Assembly (NCBI GenBank): GCA_946188395.1
Contig: CAMHUU010000022.1
Span: forward strand, 1-41,923
DNA: 41,923 bases
Reading direction: 5' to 3'
DNA from: an uncultured Prevotellaceae bacterium
Lineage (GTDB): Bacteria > Bacteroidota > Bacteroidia > Bacteroidales > Bacteroidaceae
The notes under the pieces were generated by a model. The model worked only from the letters and a program-made list of their open reading frames with translations, was not told the origin of the DNA and made no database searches. Below, piece after piece: positions 6,079 to 13,156 of the stretch (position 1 is the stretch's first letter; each line of letters starts with the position of its first letter). A program made the position numbers and the translations under genes.

Positions 6079-6180
6079 TTACTTTAAGTGGTTATTACTA
6101 TTACTTAGATTTTCAACATAGCCACCAACCAGGTTGGCGACCGCTACGATTAAAATAAAAGTGAAAAACATACCTGTCAT
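6079..6180 (-). CDS. 33-residue single-pass membrane peptide
   Basis: Starting at 6180, the ORF reads MTGMFFTFILIVAVANLVGG followed by a polar tail YVENLSNSNNHLK. This is one clear transmembrane helix with a short polar C terminus. It lies 9 bases upstream of the S24 gene and about 40 bases downstream of a good promoter, so it would be the first translated product of that transcript. I know no family name for it. The promoter position and spacing make it more likely to be real than random. A second possible start is M4 (6171). Confidence 0.5.
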   Translation of the reverse strand: MTGMFFTFILIVAVANLVGGYVENLSNSNNHLK

Positions 6181-6218
6181 AATTACACAAAATTATTAGT
6201 TACTGATTAAAATTTTGT

Positions 6219-6260
6219 GCAAAGTTAAGTCCAATGCGTTCGCCCAGTGCAAACGCATTG
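6219..6260 (-). promoter_or_regulatory. S24 operon promoter with 9-bp inverted-repeat operator
   Basis: On the minus strand the -7 box is TAACTTTGC (6227 to 6219), and -33 TTTG is at 6253-6250, 22 bases upstream. A perfect inverted repeat, CAATGCGTT (6232-6240) and AACGCATTG (6252-6260), with an 11-base spacer, covers the -33 element. This is the geometry expected for a repressor site. Confidence 0.8.
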
Positions 6261-6292
6261 AAAAAATGCAGTTTTCAGCAAAAAAAATTTTT

Positions 6293-7291
6293 TTAGGTAT
6301 GTTTCTCCTTCAGTATACCCGACAGTATGGCCATTCGCTGGCGCAGCGACTCGGGGGCTATCACACTGAGATGCTCGCCATACGACAGAATCTCCCGTTC
6401 CAGTTCGTGGTTAACCATCAGTTCCATCGTCACGCGGCACCCCGCTTTGCCCAGGCTCTCCAACTGTTGCAGCGGATGAATGGGCAGCGTGCGCAGATAA
6501 TATTCCGACCAGCTGTCGCCCTCGATGACAATGTGTTCCACCTCCCCCTTTTCAGGATGCGTCACACCCACGATGTCGTCGAAATAGTGGTTGAAGTCGA
6601 TGTCGGTCTCACGGTATTCCAACTCCTTATTGTCGCGCGCCGACTGGATGCGGTCCAGCGAGAAACAAGTCACATATTCCTTCCCCTCGATTTTCGCAAA
6701 CAGATACCACCGGCGCAGATACTGTATCAGGTAGTACGGGTGGATGAGTCGCTCCTTCACCTCCTTGCCGAAAGGACCGTACTCAATGGTCAGAGGCTGT
6801 TTGCGGTTGATGGCGTTATACAGCTGTTCGAAGAACTGGTTGTCGCCAGCCGTGCCCTCCTCGAAGCGCGCTATCGTACGCCCTGCGCCAACAATCTGCT
6901 GGTCGAAGCGCACCGACATCTGGTCAATCCATTCCAAATGAGGCATGCCCTTCAGGCTCTGCAACAGGCTGCGCACCTCCTGCAGCTTCTCGACCTCCTC
7001 GGCCGTCAGCTCGCGGTTGTAAATCGAATCGATGCCGTCGCGATAGCGGTAGTAGTGATACCGCCCGCGCTTCTCGCTGACGATGCCATACACCTTGTAG
7101 ATACGATAGAACTTCTCGTTCATCTCGTCCAAATCCTTCAGGATGGTTATCTTCGCCGTCACGGGCTGCATGCCGCGCTCCACCAGCGCCTTGTTCACAG
7201 CCGTCTGCAACTCCTCGCGCGTATACTCACGCCCAGTGCCCAGACACTGGTCAATCACCATCTCCCGCATCGCATATTCCTTCGTCTTCAT
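6293..7291 (-). CDS. WYL-domain transcriptional regulator
   Basis: The 332-residue protein has an N-terminal winged-helix region (about 1-90; GREYTREELQTAVNKAL), then a middle helical part. A WYL domain follows near residues 155-235, where NRKQPLTIEYGPFGKEVKER and LIHPYYLIQYLRRWYLFAKI carry the characteristic aromatic/Arg pattern. A C-terminal WCX-like segment completes it. WYL regulators bind small ligands or nucleic acid and often control defence or damage genes. It is transcribed alone from a promoter at 7362-7393 and ends 33 bases before the S24 operon operator, so it could regulate the neighbouring cassette. That link is inference. Confidence 0.9.
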   Translation of the reverse strand: MKTKEYAMREMVIDQCLGTGREYTREELQTAVNKALVERGMQPVTAKITILKDLDEMNEKFYRIYKVYGIVSEKRGRYHYYRYRDGIDSIYNRELTAEEVEKLQEVRSLLQSLKGMPHLEWIDQMSVRFDQQIVGAGRTIARFEEGTAGDNQFFEQLYNAINRKQPLTIEYGPFGKEVKERLIHPYYLIQYLRRWYLFAKIEGKEYVTCFSLDRIQSARDNKELEYRETDIDFNHYFDDIVGVTHPEKGEVEHIVIEGDSWSEYYLRTLPIHPLQQLESLGKAGCRVTMELMVNHELEREILSYGEHLSVIAPESLRQRMAILSGILKEKHT

Positions 7292-7361
7292 CGGCTAATC
7301 AATCATACTCTATATTATAACGGACCTATCCCTTACCGGTTCTCCATTGTCCGTTCAAATT

Positions 7362-7393
7362 GCAAAGATAAAGAAAAGAAATGAGCCGGCAAA
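7362..7393 (-). promoter_or_regulatory. Promoter of the WYL regulator
   Basis: TATCTTTGC (7370 to 7362) is preceded by TTTG (7393-7390) with a 19-base spacer. The leader is about 65 nt long. The rest of 7292-7529 holds nothing else I can identify except a TATCACAATTTGT half-palindrome near 7463-7475. Confidence 0.8.
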
Positions 7394-7529
7394 ATCGCCA
7401 GCCCAATTTTTCGAGTTAAATAAATAAAAACAAGTATTGCCCCCGATGGCTAATGACTTATATATCACAATTTGTCCCCTCCCTTTGTATCGGGTCTGTA
7501 TCAATACATGTCTCACTTCTACATTAATA

Positions 7530-10500
7530 TCATTTCACTATCTTTCGTCCGCCAATAATGTAAACGCCATGTGGCAAACCTTCGAGCGAAATCTTACCTG
7601 AGGAAACCTTCCGCCCTAAAATATTATATACATCAGATAGGGTATTGTTTGGTATATTGTTCCTGATGCCAGAATCACTTAATACTGTTAAAGTGCCATT
7701 CTCGAAAATTACGTAATTATTCGAGACTGTTCCTTGACGTAACTTTATTTCATATGTTCCTAACTTGGTTGTATCGGCCTCACAGTAAAAGCTAGGTTCG
7801 CCTTCTAATGTCCCTCCCTCAACTTTGTAAGTGAATGAAGGTATTTTCTTACCAACTAAAGTTGAAATATCATCTGCCTTTACTGTGATAAAGTCATGCT
7901 CTTCAATATTCACAAAATCTTTCCACACATCTGCCTCCTGATATTTTACTTTGGATCCTCGAGGTACTATTAGTGTTGCATTTGAATCAATATTGCTAAA
8001 GGCACTAGTATCAATAGCAAAGGGAGTTTCATTACAAACTACGACTTTGGATAAACTAAAGCAATTGCCAAATGCCAAATAATCGATAAAATTAACACTC
8101 GTTGGTATTTTAACACTCTCTAGCTTATTGCAGTACCAGAAAGCATGGTGTCTTATATTTTCAACACCATTAGGGATACGAATGTCCATAAGAGACAGAA
8201 CATCTGCAAACGCCCACTCTCCAATATCAGATATAGATTGCGGCAGATAGATAGTTGATAGATTGCTACATGTAAACCAATAAGGAAGATTTAAAGAGTT
8301 ATCTACTCCATAATGATAAGAACCTGTGTGCCACCCCCATGATTCTCCATGTATATCATCTGTATCCAAATACAAATCTCCACCTGGCACTATCCTTGTA
8401 TCAGACATGTCCAAAACTTTCAATTGGCCTATAGATGGTTGACCTAAATAGTTATTTCCTGCCATATCACGTAGTAAACGCAAATCTGTACCATTTATTT
8501 CACCATTTAATATAAGTTCACAAATAGAATACTTTTCTTTTATGTAATCAGACAGTTTTCCCGCAGTCTCAACATTTATGGGTCGACAAACATCAATAAT
8601 AAGGTTTGCAGGTAAGAGGAATAGGCTATCTCCATCAATGGTTACACAAGTTATTTTTTCAAATGTAATGGTATATTTTCCATTATTCATGAGCGAATCA
8701 GCCCTTATTTCAAAAACTAAATCATCATATTCTTCATTTTCATTTTTCACCTTCTCTATAATATAATAGGGGATACCATCAATTTGATTTACTCTGATAT
8801 TATCATCATTGGTATATATTGTCAAGCCTTCAGGTAGATGAACTTCAAAACAAAATTTATTTAATTTGTACTTTGGGTCGTTTAAAGACATTGAGACCTT
8901 GCCTTCTATGCCCTTTCGTATTTTAACAGGTTGAAAGACCAATTCTTTGTTAGAGTACACGAATAAAGAATCTTCCCAATAGACATAACCTGGTATCAAA
9001 GAACTACCCCAACTTATACTATGACCTTTTAATTCAACCTTATTTTTCCCATTAGTAATAGGGGTATAAAATATACTTTCACTTTTTCGTTGACCAGGAT
9101 CGGCATGAAAATAAAAATCACCTAAACAAATACCATTTTCAAACAACTCCAATAATATTTGGGAGGAGTTACCTATATTGGTATAGTCGAACTCTATACG
9201 GGCTGGCTCATCTACTACCAAATTACTATCGACCTCAACATTATGAATTACGAATTGGTTCTCATTATAATTGTCTGTATGAAAAATGAAGAGAGAATCA
9301 TCCTTAATGTCAACATAGCACATCCCAGGGGAAGGGATAAACCATTCTTCCGATTCTTTCCGTTTTGCTATCATTGACAACAAATACAATCCATTAGGAA
9401 GGTTTGCACCAAAAGAAACTTTGCTTACATTTTGAAAAACATTATAACTATCCAAGTTTAAAGGAAATTCTTCTACTATAGAGACCAATGAACTATTATC
9501 ATAGTTGTTTTGAAATAAAGCCAAACCAAATTGGCCTTCGAATGAATAATCGCTCAAATTATAGAAACATTTGCTTATGGCAATATCACAAAAGTTATCA
9601 GAAGTTGAATCGCGATGATATTTTATCGCATTATTTCTCTTTACAATACCTCCATCCGCTGCCACTGGCTCCAACATGGGTCGATTAAATTTCAGTGGCA
9701 CATCGGTTTCTTTCGCTGGTCTAATTCCAATTACAGCATTCTGATAACGACTATAGCCCGTTCTATCATCACTAGAACCATTGGGATTAAGAATAGACAA
9801 AACATAATATCCTCCAAAAGAGCCCCACCCCCAATTAATATGAAATAGTCCATTTTCATCATAACCATCACATATAAATGCATGTTCATCCTCATTGTCT
9901 TGTCCCGAATAAAGAACTGGTCGACCTTCACTGATTTCGTTATATATGTAATTTTCCCATACTACCGTTTGGAAAGAAGAGCGATTAAGAACAGCAGTAT
10001 TTACATTATATCCAAAGACATTAGTGAAACAATCTGATAATTTTCCCCTTGAAATATAACTTCCATAATCATAGAATGTTGTTGACGATTCTAAGTTATA
10101 TATAGTATTAAGCGATTGACCACAATATCTCATCAACTCTGCAACAGCATCTGCTTCTTCTTGGGAATAATCATTGCCATAACTTAACTTCATTTTATTC
10201 CACTTAAATGATGTTTCACCTATCTCAGGAACATCCATAAAAGTAGATTTATATCCTTCTATTGCCGGAAGAGTGGATTTAGGCCATTTATAATAATACA
10301 TTATTTGTGCAAATGCTGTAGGCACACATCCCGTAACACAATGTTGTCCATTTATCTCAGGACACATCCCATTATATGGTTCTCTTTGATTCCAATTCGT
10401 CTGAATTAACGGTTCAATAGAACGACGAGCTTTACGCCGTATTTTGTTTAATGACCGTCCTTCATCTATAGATAGGATCTCTTCTGCATAGCCTTCTAGC

Positions 10501-10817
10501 CAACACCTCATATTCTCTGGCATGTTGTTGAAATCAATATTTCCCTTGTCAGAGTAACCAAGGATTTCATCTGTCCTGTCGTCACCTGACACGATGACAA
10601 AACCGCCATTGTTTTCAACATTAAACACATAATAGGCATTGTTCTTAACTTCTGCAGAAGGAGCACGACGCAGGTTCTTCTGTTTGAATTGCTTGCCCTG
10701 CATAAACTGCAGAGCTTTTTGTAAAGCTTGCTCTTCTGTCACTCCGCCTGCAATCACGGCTAAATATGCCATGAGAGATAGTGATAATAATAGTAGTCTT
10801 TTCATATTCTTACGCAT
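7530..10817 (-). CDS. Secreted C10 (streptopain-type) cysteine protease with LRR and sorting tail
   Basis: This is a 1095-residue exported protein. A signal peptide (MKRLLLLSLSLMAYLAVIAGG) and a Spi-type propeptide (about 25-130) precede the C10 catalytic domain. The nucleophile is C164 in CVTGCVPTAFAQIMYYYKWP, and the histidine is H312 in EDEHAFICDGYD, followed by HINWGWGS. The middle ~350-800 looks like beta-sandwich repeats. BspA-like leucine-rich repeats (LRR_5) span ~850-960, with GVENIRHHAFWYCNKLESVKI typical. An MBG-like domain follows, then a tail (LSDVYNILGRKVSSGKISLE then GLPHGVYIIGGRKIVK) like type IX secretion C-terminal signals. It probably degrades host or dietary protein. It is monocistronic, with a long leader. 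Confidence 0.9.
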   Translation of the reverse strand: MRKNMKRLLLLSLSLMAYLAVIAGGVTEEQALQKALQFMQGKQFKQKNLRRAPSAEVKNNAYYVFNVENNGGFVIVSGDDRTDEILGYSDKGNIDFNNMPENMRCWLEGYAEEILSIDEGRSLNKIRRKARRSIEPLIQTNWNQREPYNGMCPEINGQHCVTGCVPTAFAQIMYYYKWPKSTLPAIEGYKSTFMDVPEIGETSFKWNKMKLSYGNDYSQEEADAVAELMRYCGQSLNTIYNLESSTTFYDYGSYISRGKLSDCFTNVFGYNVNTAVLNRSSFQTVVWENYIYNEISEGRPVLYSGQDNEDEHAFICDGYDENGLFHINWGWGSFGGYYVLSILNPNGSSDDRTGYSRYQNAVIGIRPAKETDVPLKFNRPMLEPVAADGGIVKRNNAIKYHRDSTSDNFCDIAISKCFYNLSDYSFEGQFGLALFQNNYDNSSLVSIVEEFPLNLDSYNVFQNVSKVSFGANLPNGLYLLSMIAKRKESEEWFIPSPGMCYVDIKDDSLFIFHTDNYNENQFVIHNVEVDSNLVVDEPARIEFDYTNIGNSSQILLELFENGICLGDFYFHADPGQRKSESIFYTPITNGKNKVELKGHSISWGSSLIPGYVYWEDSLFVYSNKELVFQPVKIRKGIEGKVSMSLNDPKYKLNKFCFEVHLPEGLTIYTNDDNIRVNQIDGIPYYIIEKVKNENEEYDDLVFEIRADSLMNNGKYTITFEKITCVTIDGDSLFLLPANLIIDVCRPINVETAGKLSDYIKEKYSICELILNGEINGTDLRLLRDMAGNNYLGQPSIGQLKVLDMSDTRIVPGGDLYLDTDDIHGESWGWHTGSYHYGVDNSLNLPYWFTCSNLSTIYLPQSISDIGEWAFADVLSLMDIRIPNGVENIRHHAFWYCNKLESVKIPTSVNFIDYLAFGNCFSLSKVVVCNETPFAIDTSAFSNIDSNATLIVPRGSKVKYQEADVWKDFVNIEEHDFITVKADDISTLVGKKIPSFTYKVEGGTLEGEPSFYCEADTTKLGTYEIKLRQGTVSNNYVIFENGTLTVLSDSGIRNNIPNNTLSDVYNILGRKVSSGKISLEGLPHGVYIIGGRKIVK

Positions 10818-10960
10818 TGTGATTTATATAAGAGTGAAGGTTCTTAAAAATTCAAATTGAGGACGGACAATGGTTTTAAGCCACTGATTTTAAACACGTT
10901 ATATGTAGTTTTGCGCATATTGGTCATTTTAGCTGTAGTAAATTTTTCAGTCTTATGTCT

Positions 10961-10992
10961 GCAAAGATAGTAATAAATTCCAAAAACACAAA
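10961..10992 (-). promoter_or_regulatory. Promoter of the C10 protease gene
   Basis: TATCTTTGC (10969 to 10961) is preceded by TTTG (10992-10989) at 19 bases. The leader before the start at 10817 is about 140 nt, long enough for post-transcriptional control. Confidence 0.75.
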
Positions 10993-11054
10993 ACTTTCCT
11001 ACAAAAAAACAATTTTTCTTCGGCACCACTTCTCCGTGGTACTCATGCTTCTCA

Positions 11055-11429
11055 TCACCACCCTTCGGGCAGCACGATGTTCTCCACGTCGTGGGCGTTG
11101 GCGAACAGCGGGGCAATCTGCGCGTCGGTGAATCCGGCGATGCCGCAACCGATGCGCGTCACGAGGAACGTCAGCTCCTGGTGGTCCTTGGCAAACCGGA
11201 TAAACTCGTCCACATACGGACGGATGGTCTCCACCCCACCCTGCATCGTCGGGATGCCGTAGCTCTGGCCCTGCAGACCCACGCCCTGTCCCATGATGGC
11301 TCCAAACTTGCGGTAGGCGACGTACGCCGCACCACCGCCGTGCATTCCTTTCAGATTGCTGCCAAACACGAATATCTCGTTCGGCTGCAACTCCGTAATA
11401 AACTCCGGTGTCGTCCGTTTTTTCTCCAT
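11055..11429 (-). CDS. A1S_2505-type phage-associated protein
   Basis: The 124-residue protein has PNEIFVFGSNLKGMHGGGAA near the N terminus, then GAIMGQGVGLQGQSYGIPTM and LTFLVTRIGCGIAGFTDAQI. It matches the small family named after Acinetobacter A1S_2505, a phage non-structural protein with a macro-domain-like glycine-rich pattern. I chose the ATG at 11429 because an AAAGGA element sits just upstream and is conserved in the partial copy at 12815-13057; an in-frame ATG at 11450 is the alternative. The first ~50 codons lie inside a 160-bp direct repeat shared with that copy. The function is not established; nucleotide or ADP-ribose binding is plausible. Confidence 0.75.
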   Translation of the reverse strand: MEKKRTTPEFITELQPNEIFVFGSNLKGMHGGGAAYVAYRKFGAIMGQGVGLQGQSYGIPTMQGGVETIRPYVDEFIRFAKDHQELTFLVTRIGCGIAGFTDAQIAPLFANAHDVENIVLPEGW

Positions 11430-11442
11430 AGTCGATTCCTTT
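11283..11442. repeat. 160-bp direct repeat, copy 1
   Basis: It matches 12911-13070 at 159 of 160 bases; the only difference is G at 11316. It covers the 5' part of the A1S_2505-type gene and its upstream AAAGGA. The two copies are offset by 1628 bp and flank the ORF6N gene. Confidence 0.95.
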
Positions 11443-11473
11443 TTTTCCAAACTTCCCTCAGTACTTCATCAAG

Positions 11474-11499
11474 GTATGCCAGGGACCTGGTACCTGTCA
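11474..11499. repeat. Imperfect inverted repeat, left copy
   Basis: The minus strand reads AGGTACCAGGTCCCTGGCAT. The plus strand at about 13124-13147 reads AGGTACCGAAGTCCCTTGCC. The two face each other across the ORF6N gene and the truncated A1S_2505 copy, so they may mark the ends of an inserted module. Confidence 0.4.
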
Positions 11500-11525
11500 T
11501 ACTTTTTGTTTGTCCATATAGTTAC

Positions 11526-12818
11526 TTATTTGATTAATTGTAATAGTGTATCCGGATTTATTTCCATTTCCTTTACAGCACATAGCCCTGCACCCATATC
11601 CTTCAGACTGGCTCCCATGAAATACACTTTATCATCAATTATGAGGAAACGATCATGGTTCCTATGAGGCAATTGTACGAAATCAATTGCCGGGTACTGC
11701 TCATTATGTTTCTTCAAGTCCACTTGGAACTGCTCATAGTAACGGCTGTGAATTGTAGCCAACACGCCATCAGCACGCTTATCCAACAACGATAGCACGC
11801 GATCATCCACAAAGTTGTCAATCAGCACAATTCTCTGCTTCGCACTTCTTACCAAGTCAGACACATAAGCCCATGCATCCCATACGCACCCCGTCTGGAA
11901 TATCTGCTCGGGCAACTGCTTGGGAGCAATCTCCTCTATCTTATTAAGAATCAGCTCTATCTTCTCGTCCGTCTCCATCTGGTGCTGCTCGATATTGAAG
12001 ATACGCTGAACCATCTGCACATTCTGATTCACAATCTGAGGAATAGCAGTAAAGGCGCGCATAATGAGAATATTGACACCAACAGCTGTCTCCGACCTAA
12101 GGACACTACTGAGCATGCCTATACCATTACGAGTAAAAGCATAAGGCGGCCTTCTTAGGCCCATTTTCGCAAAATTGGATGTCGCAATTTGCGACATCAA
12201 AATATCTGTACCATCATTATTGCTTTGATTGGAGGTCACAATTTGTGACTTCCAATTAGTATCTTGCTGTCTTTCAATCGAATTGGAGGTCACAATTTGT
12301 GACCTTAAAGATTCCAACTCATTTTTTGTCAACTGAAACATAAAGTCATCGGGGAAACGATTTATATTACGCTTAACAGCCTGATTGAGTGCTTTTGTCT
12401 CAACTCCATAAAGCATAGCCAACTCAAAATCGAGCATCACCTGCTGACCTCGGATGACTCTAATCATAGACTTTATATCAACATTTTTGTGGTCGCAATT
12501 TGCGACCGCAAGTTGTTGGTTATCACTAATTGTGAGCACCTTGGACTGGTCGTGATTTGCGACCGGTTCTATATTCTCTTTTTCATTATCGCGTATGGAC
12601 AGAAGCATCCCAATCATAGGTTCGAACTTATGGTTCAAAGCATATGTCAAGAACAGGTTTCTCCTCTGCTGAGAGAATTTGATTTGCTCAAGGTATGTCA
12701 TACAATTGTTCGTCCAAGTATGATACCTAGTATTATCCTTGGCACTCTTCAGTTTCGAGGTCTGAAGTTTCTGCCCTTCTGCTATGAGTTCTTCTATTGT
12801 CATATTTGGCATGTTCAT
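11526..12818 (-). CDS. ORF6N-domain protein with C-terminal PLD-like domain
   Basis: This is a 430-residue protein. The ORF6N DNA-binding domain spans about 115-250. It contains IRVIRGQQVMLDFELAMLYG and NINRFPDDFMFQLTKNELES and ends with PPYAFTRNGIGMLSSVLRSE. ORF6N and related KilA-N domains are phage and mobile-element regulators. It is interrupted by repeats of SQIVTSN (172-178, 191-197) and SQIATSN (209-215). The C terminus (about 310-420) resembles a PLD-type nuclease or phosphodiesterase half, with HDRFLIIDD at 388-396 then MGASLKD. The coding DNA carries five clear copies of a 15-bp palindrome in two reading frames. Its start overlaps the stop of the truncated A1S_2505 copy by 4 bases. 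Confidence 0.85.
   Translation of the reverse strand: MNMPNMTIEELIAEGQKLQTSKLKSAKDNTRYHTWTNNCMTYLEQIKFSQQRRNLFLTYALNHKFEPMIGMLLSIRDNEKENIEPVANHDQSKVLTISDNQQLAVANCDHKNVDIKSMIRVIRGQQVMLDFELAMLYGVETKALNQAVKRNINRFPDDFMFQLTKNELESLRSQIVTSNSIERQQDTNWKSQIVTSNQSNNDGTDILMSQIATSNFAKMGLRRPPYAFTRNGIGMLSSVLRSETAVGVNILIMRAFTAIPQIVNQNVQMVQRIFNIEQHQMETDEKIELILNKIEEIAPKQLPEQIFQTGCVWDAWAYVSDLVRSAKQRIVLIDNFVDDRVLSLLDKRADGVLATIHSRYYEQFQVDLKKHNEQYPAIDFVQLPHRNHDRFLIIDDKVYFMGASLKDMGAGLCAVKEMEINPDTLLQLIK
12178..12564. repeat. 15-bp palindrome GTCRCAATTTGYGAC, five copies inside the ORF6N gene
   Basis: Copies: GTCGCAATTTGCGAC 12181-12195; GTCACAATTTGTGAC 12235-12249 and 12289-12303; GTCGCAATTTGCGAC 12492-12506; GTCGTGATTTGCGAC (variant) 12549-12563. 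A weaker sixth (CACTAATTGTGAG) lies near 12523. Three copies encode SQIVTSN or SQIATSN. Two encode VANCD or VANHD, a different reading frame of the same palindrome, which points to conservation at DNA level. Confidence 0.9.
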
Positions 12819-13057
12819 TCAGTACACATAATCATTCGCTCTACTTCCTGTTTTGCAGTTTCCAAAATACGTTTGCCTTCTTCCTGCAAGGCTTTTGCTT
12901 GTTGACGAATGCCCTGTCCCATGATGGCTCCAAACTTGCGGTAAGCGACGTACGCCGCACCACCGCCGTGCATTCCTTTCAGATTGCTGCCAAACACGAA
13001 TATCTCGTTCGGCTGCAACTCCGTAATAAACTCCGGTGTCGTCCGTTTTTTCTCCAT
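12815..13057 (-). pseudogene. Truncated partial copy of the A1S_2505-type gene
   Basis: The first ~47 residues (MEKKRTTPEFITELQPNEIF onward to GAIMGQG) equal those of the gene at 11055-11429. The sequence then switches abruptly to an unrelated charged helical tail (RQQAKALQEEGKRILETAKQ). The switch point coincides with the end of the 160-bp direct repeat, so this is a duplication product fused to foreign sequence. The frame stays open and overlaps the ORF6N start by 4 bases. It may still be translated and could couple ORF6N translation. The conserved GxG core and the C-terminal half of the parent are missing, so the parental function is unlikely. Confidence 0.75.
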
Positions 13058-13070
13058 AGTCGATTCCTTT
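12911..13070. repeat. 160-bp direct repeat, copy 2
   Basis: This partner of 11283-11442 matches at 159 of 160 bases. Recombination between the copies would remove about 1.6 kb including the ORF6N gene and restore a single intact A1S_2505-type gene. Confidence 0.95.
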
Positions 13071-13123
13071 GAAAGGTAGTACATATTTTATTGGCCGTTC
13101 CTCGTGTTGTTTACCAAATGATA

Positions 13124-13147
13124 GCAGGTACCGAAGTCCCTTGCCAT
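13124..13147. repeat. Imperfect inverted repeat, right copy
   Basis: This is the partner of 11474-11499 in opposite orientation, just beyond copy 2 of the direct repeat and 10 bases from the McrC stop. Confidence 0.4.
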
Positions 13148-13156
13148 CTGACGTCT

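Noticed and set aside
6215..7384. 389-codon plus-strand open frame opposite the WYL gene
   Set aside because: It is antisense to a clear WYL regulator, has no recognisable domain and includes that gene's promoter.
11026..11041. ACCAC/GTGGT hairpin as a terminator of the A1S_2505-type gene
   Set aside because: The stem is only 5 bp and the T-run is about 15 bases away, so it is too weak to list as a feature.
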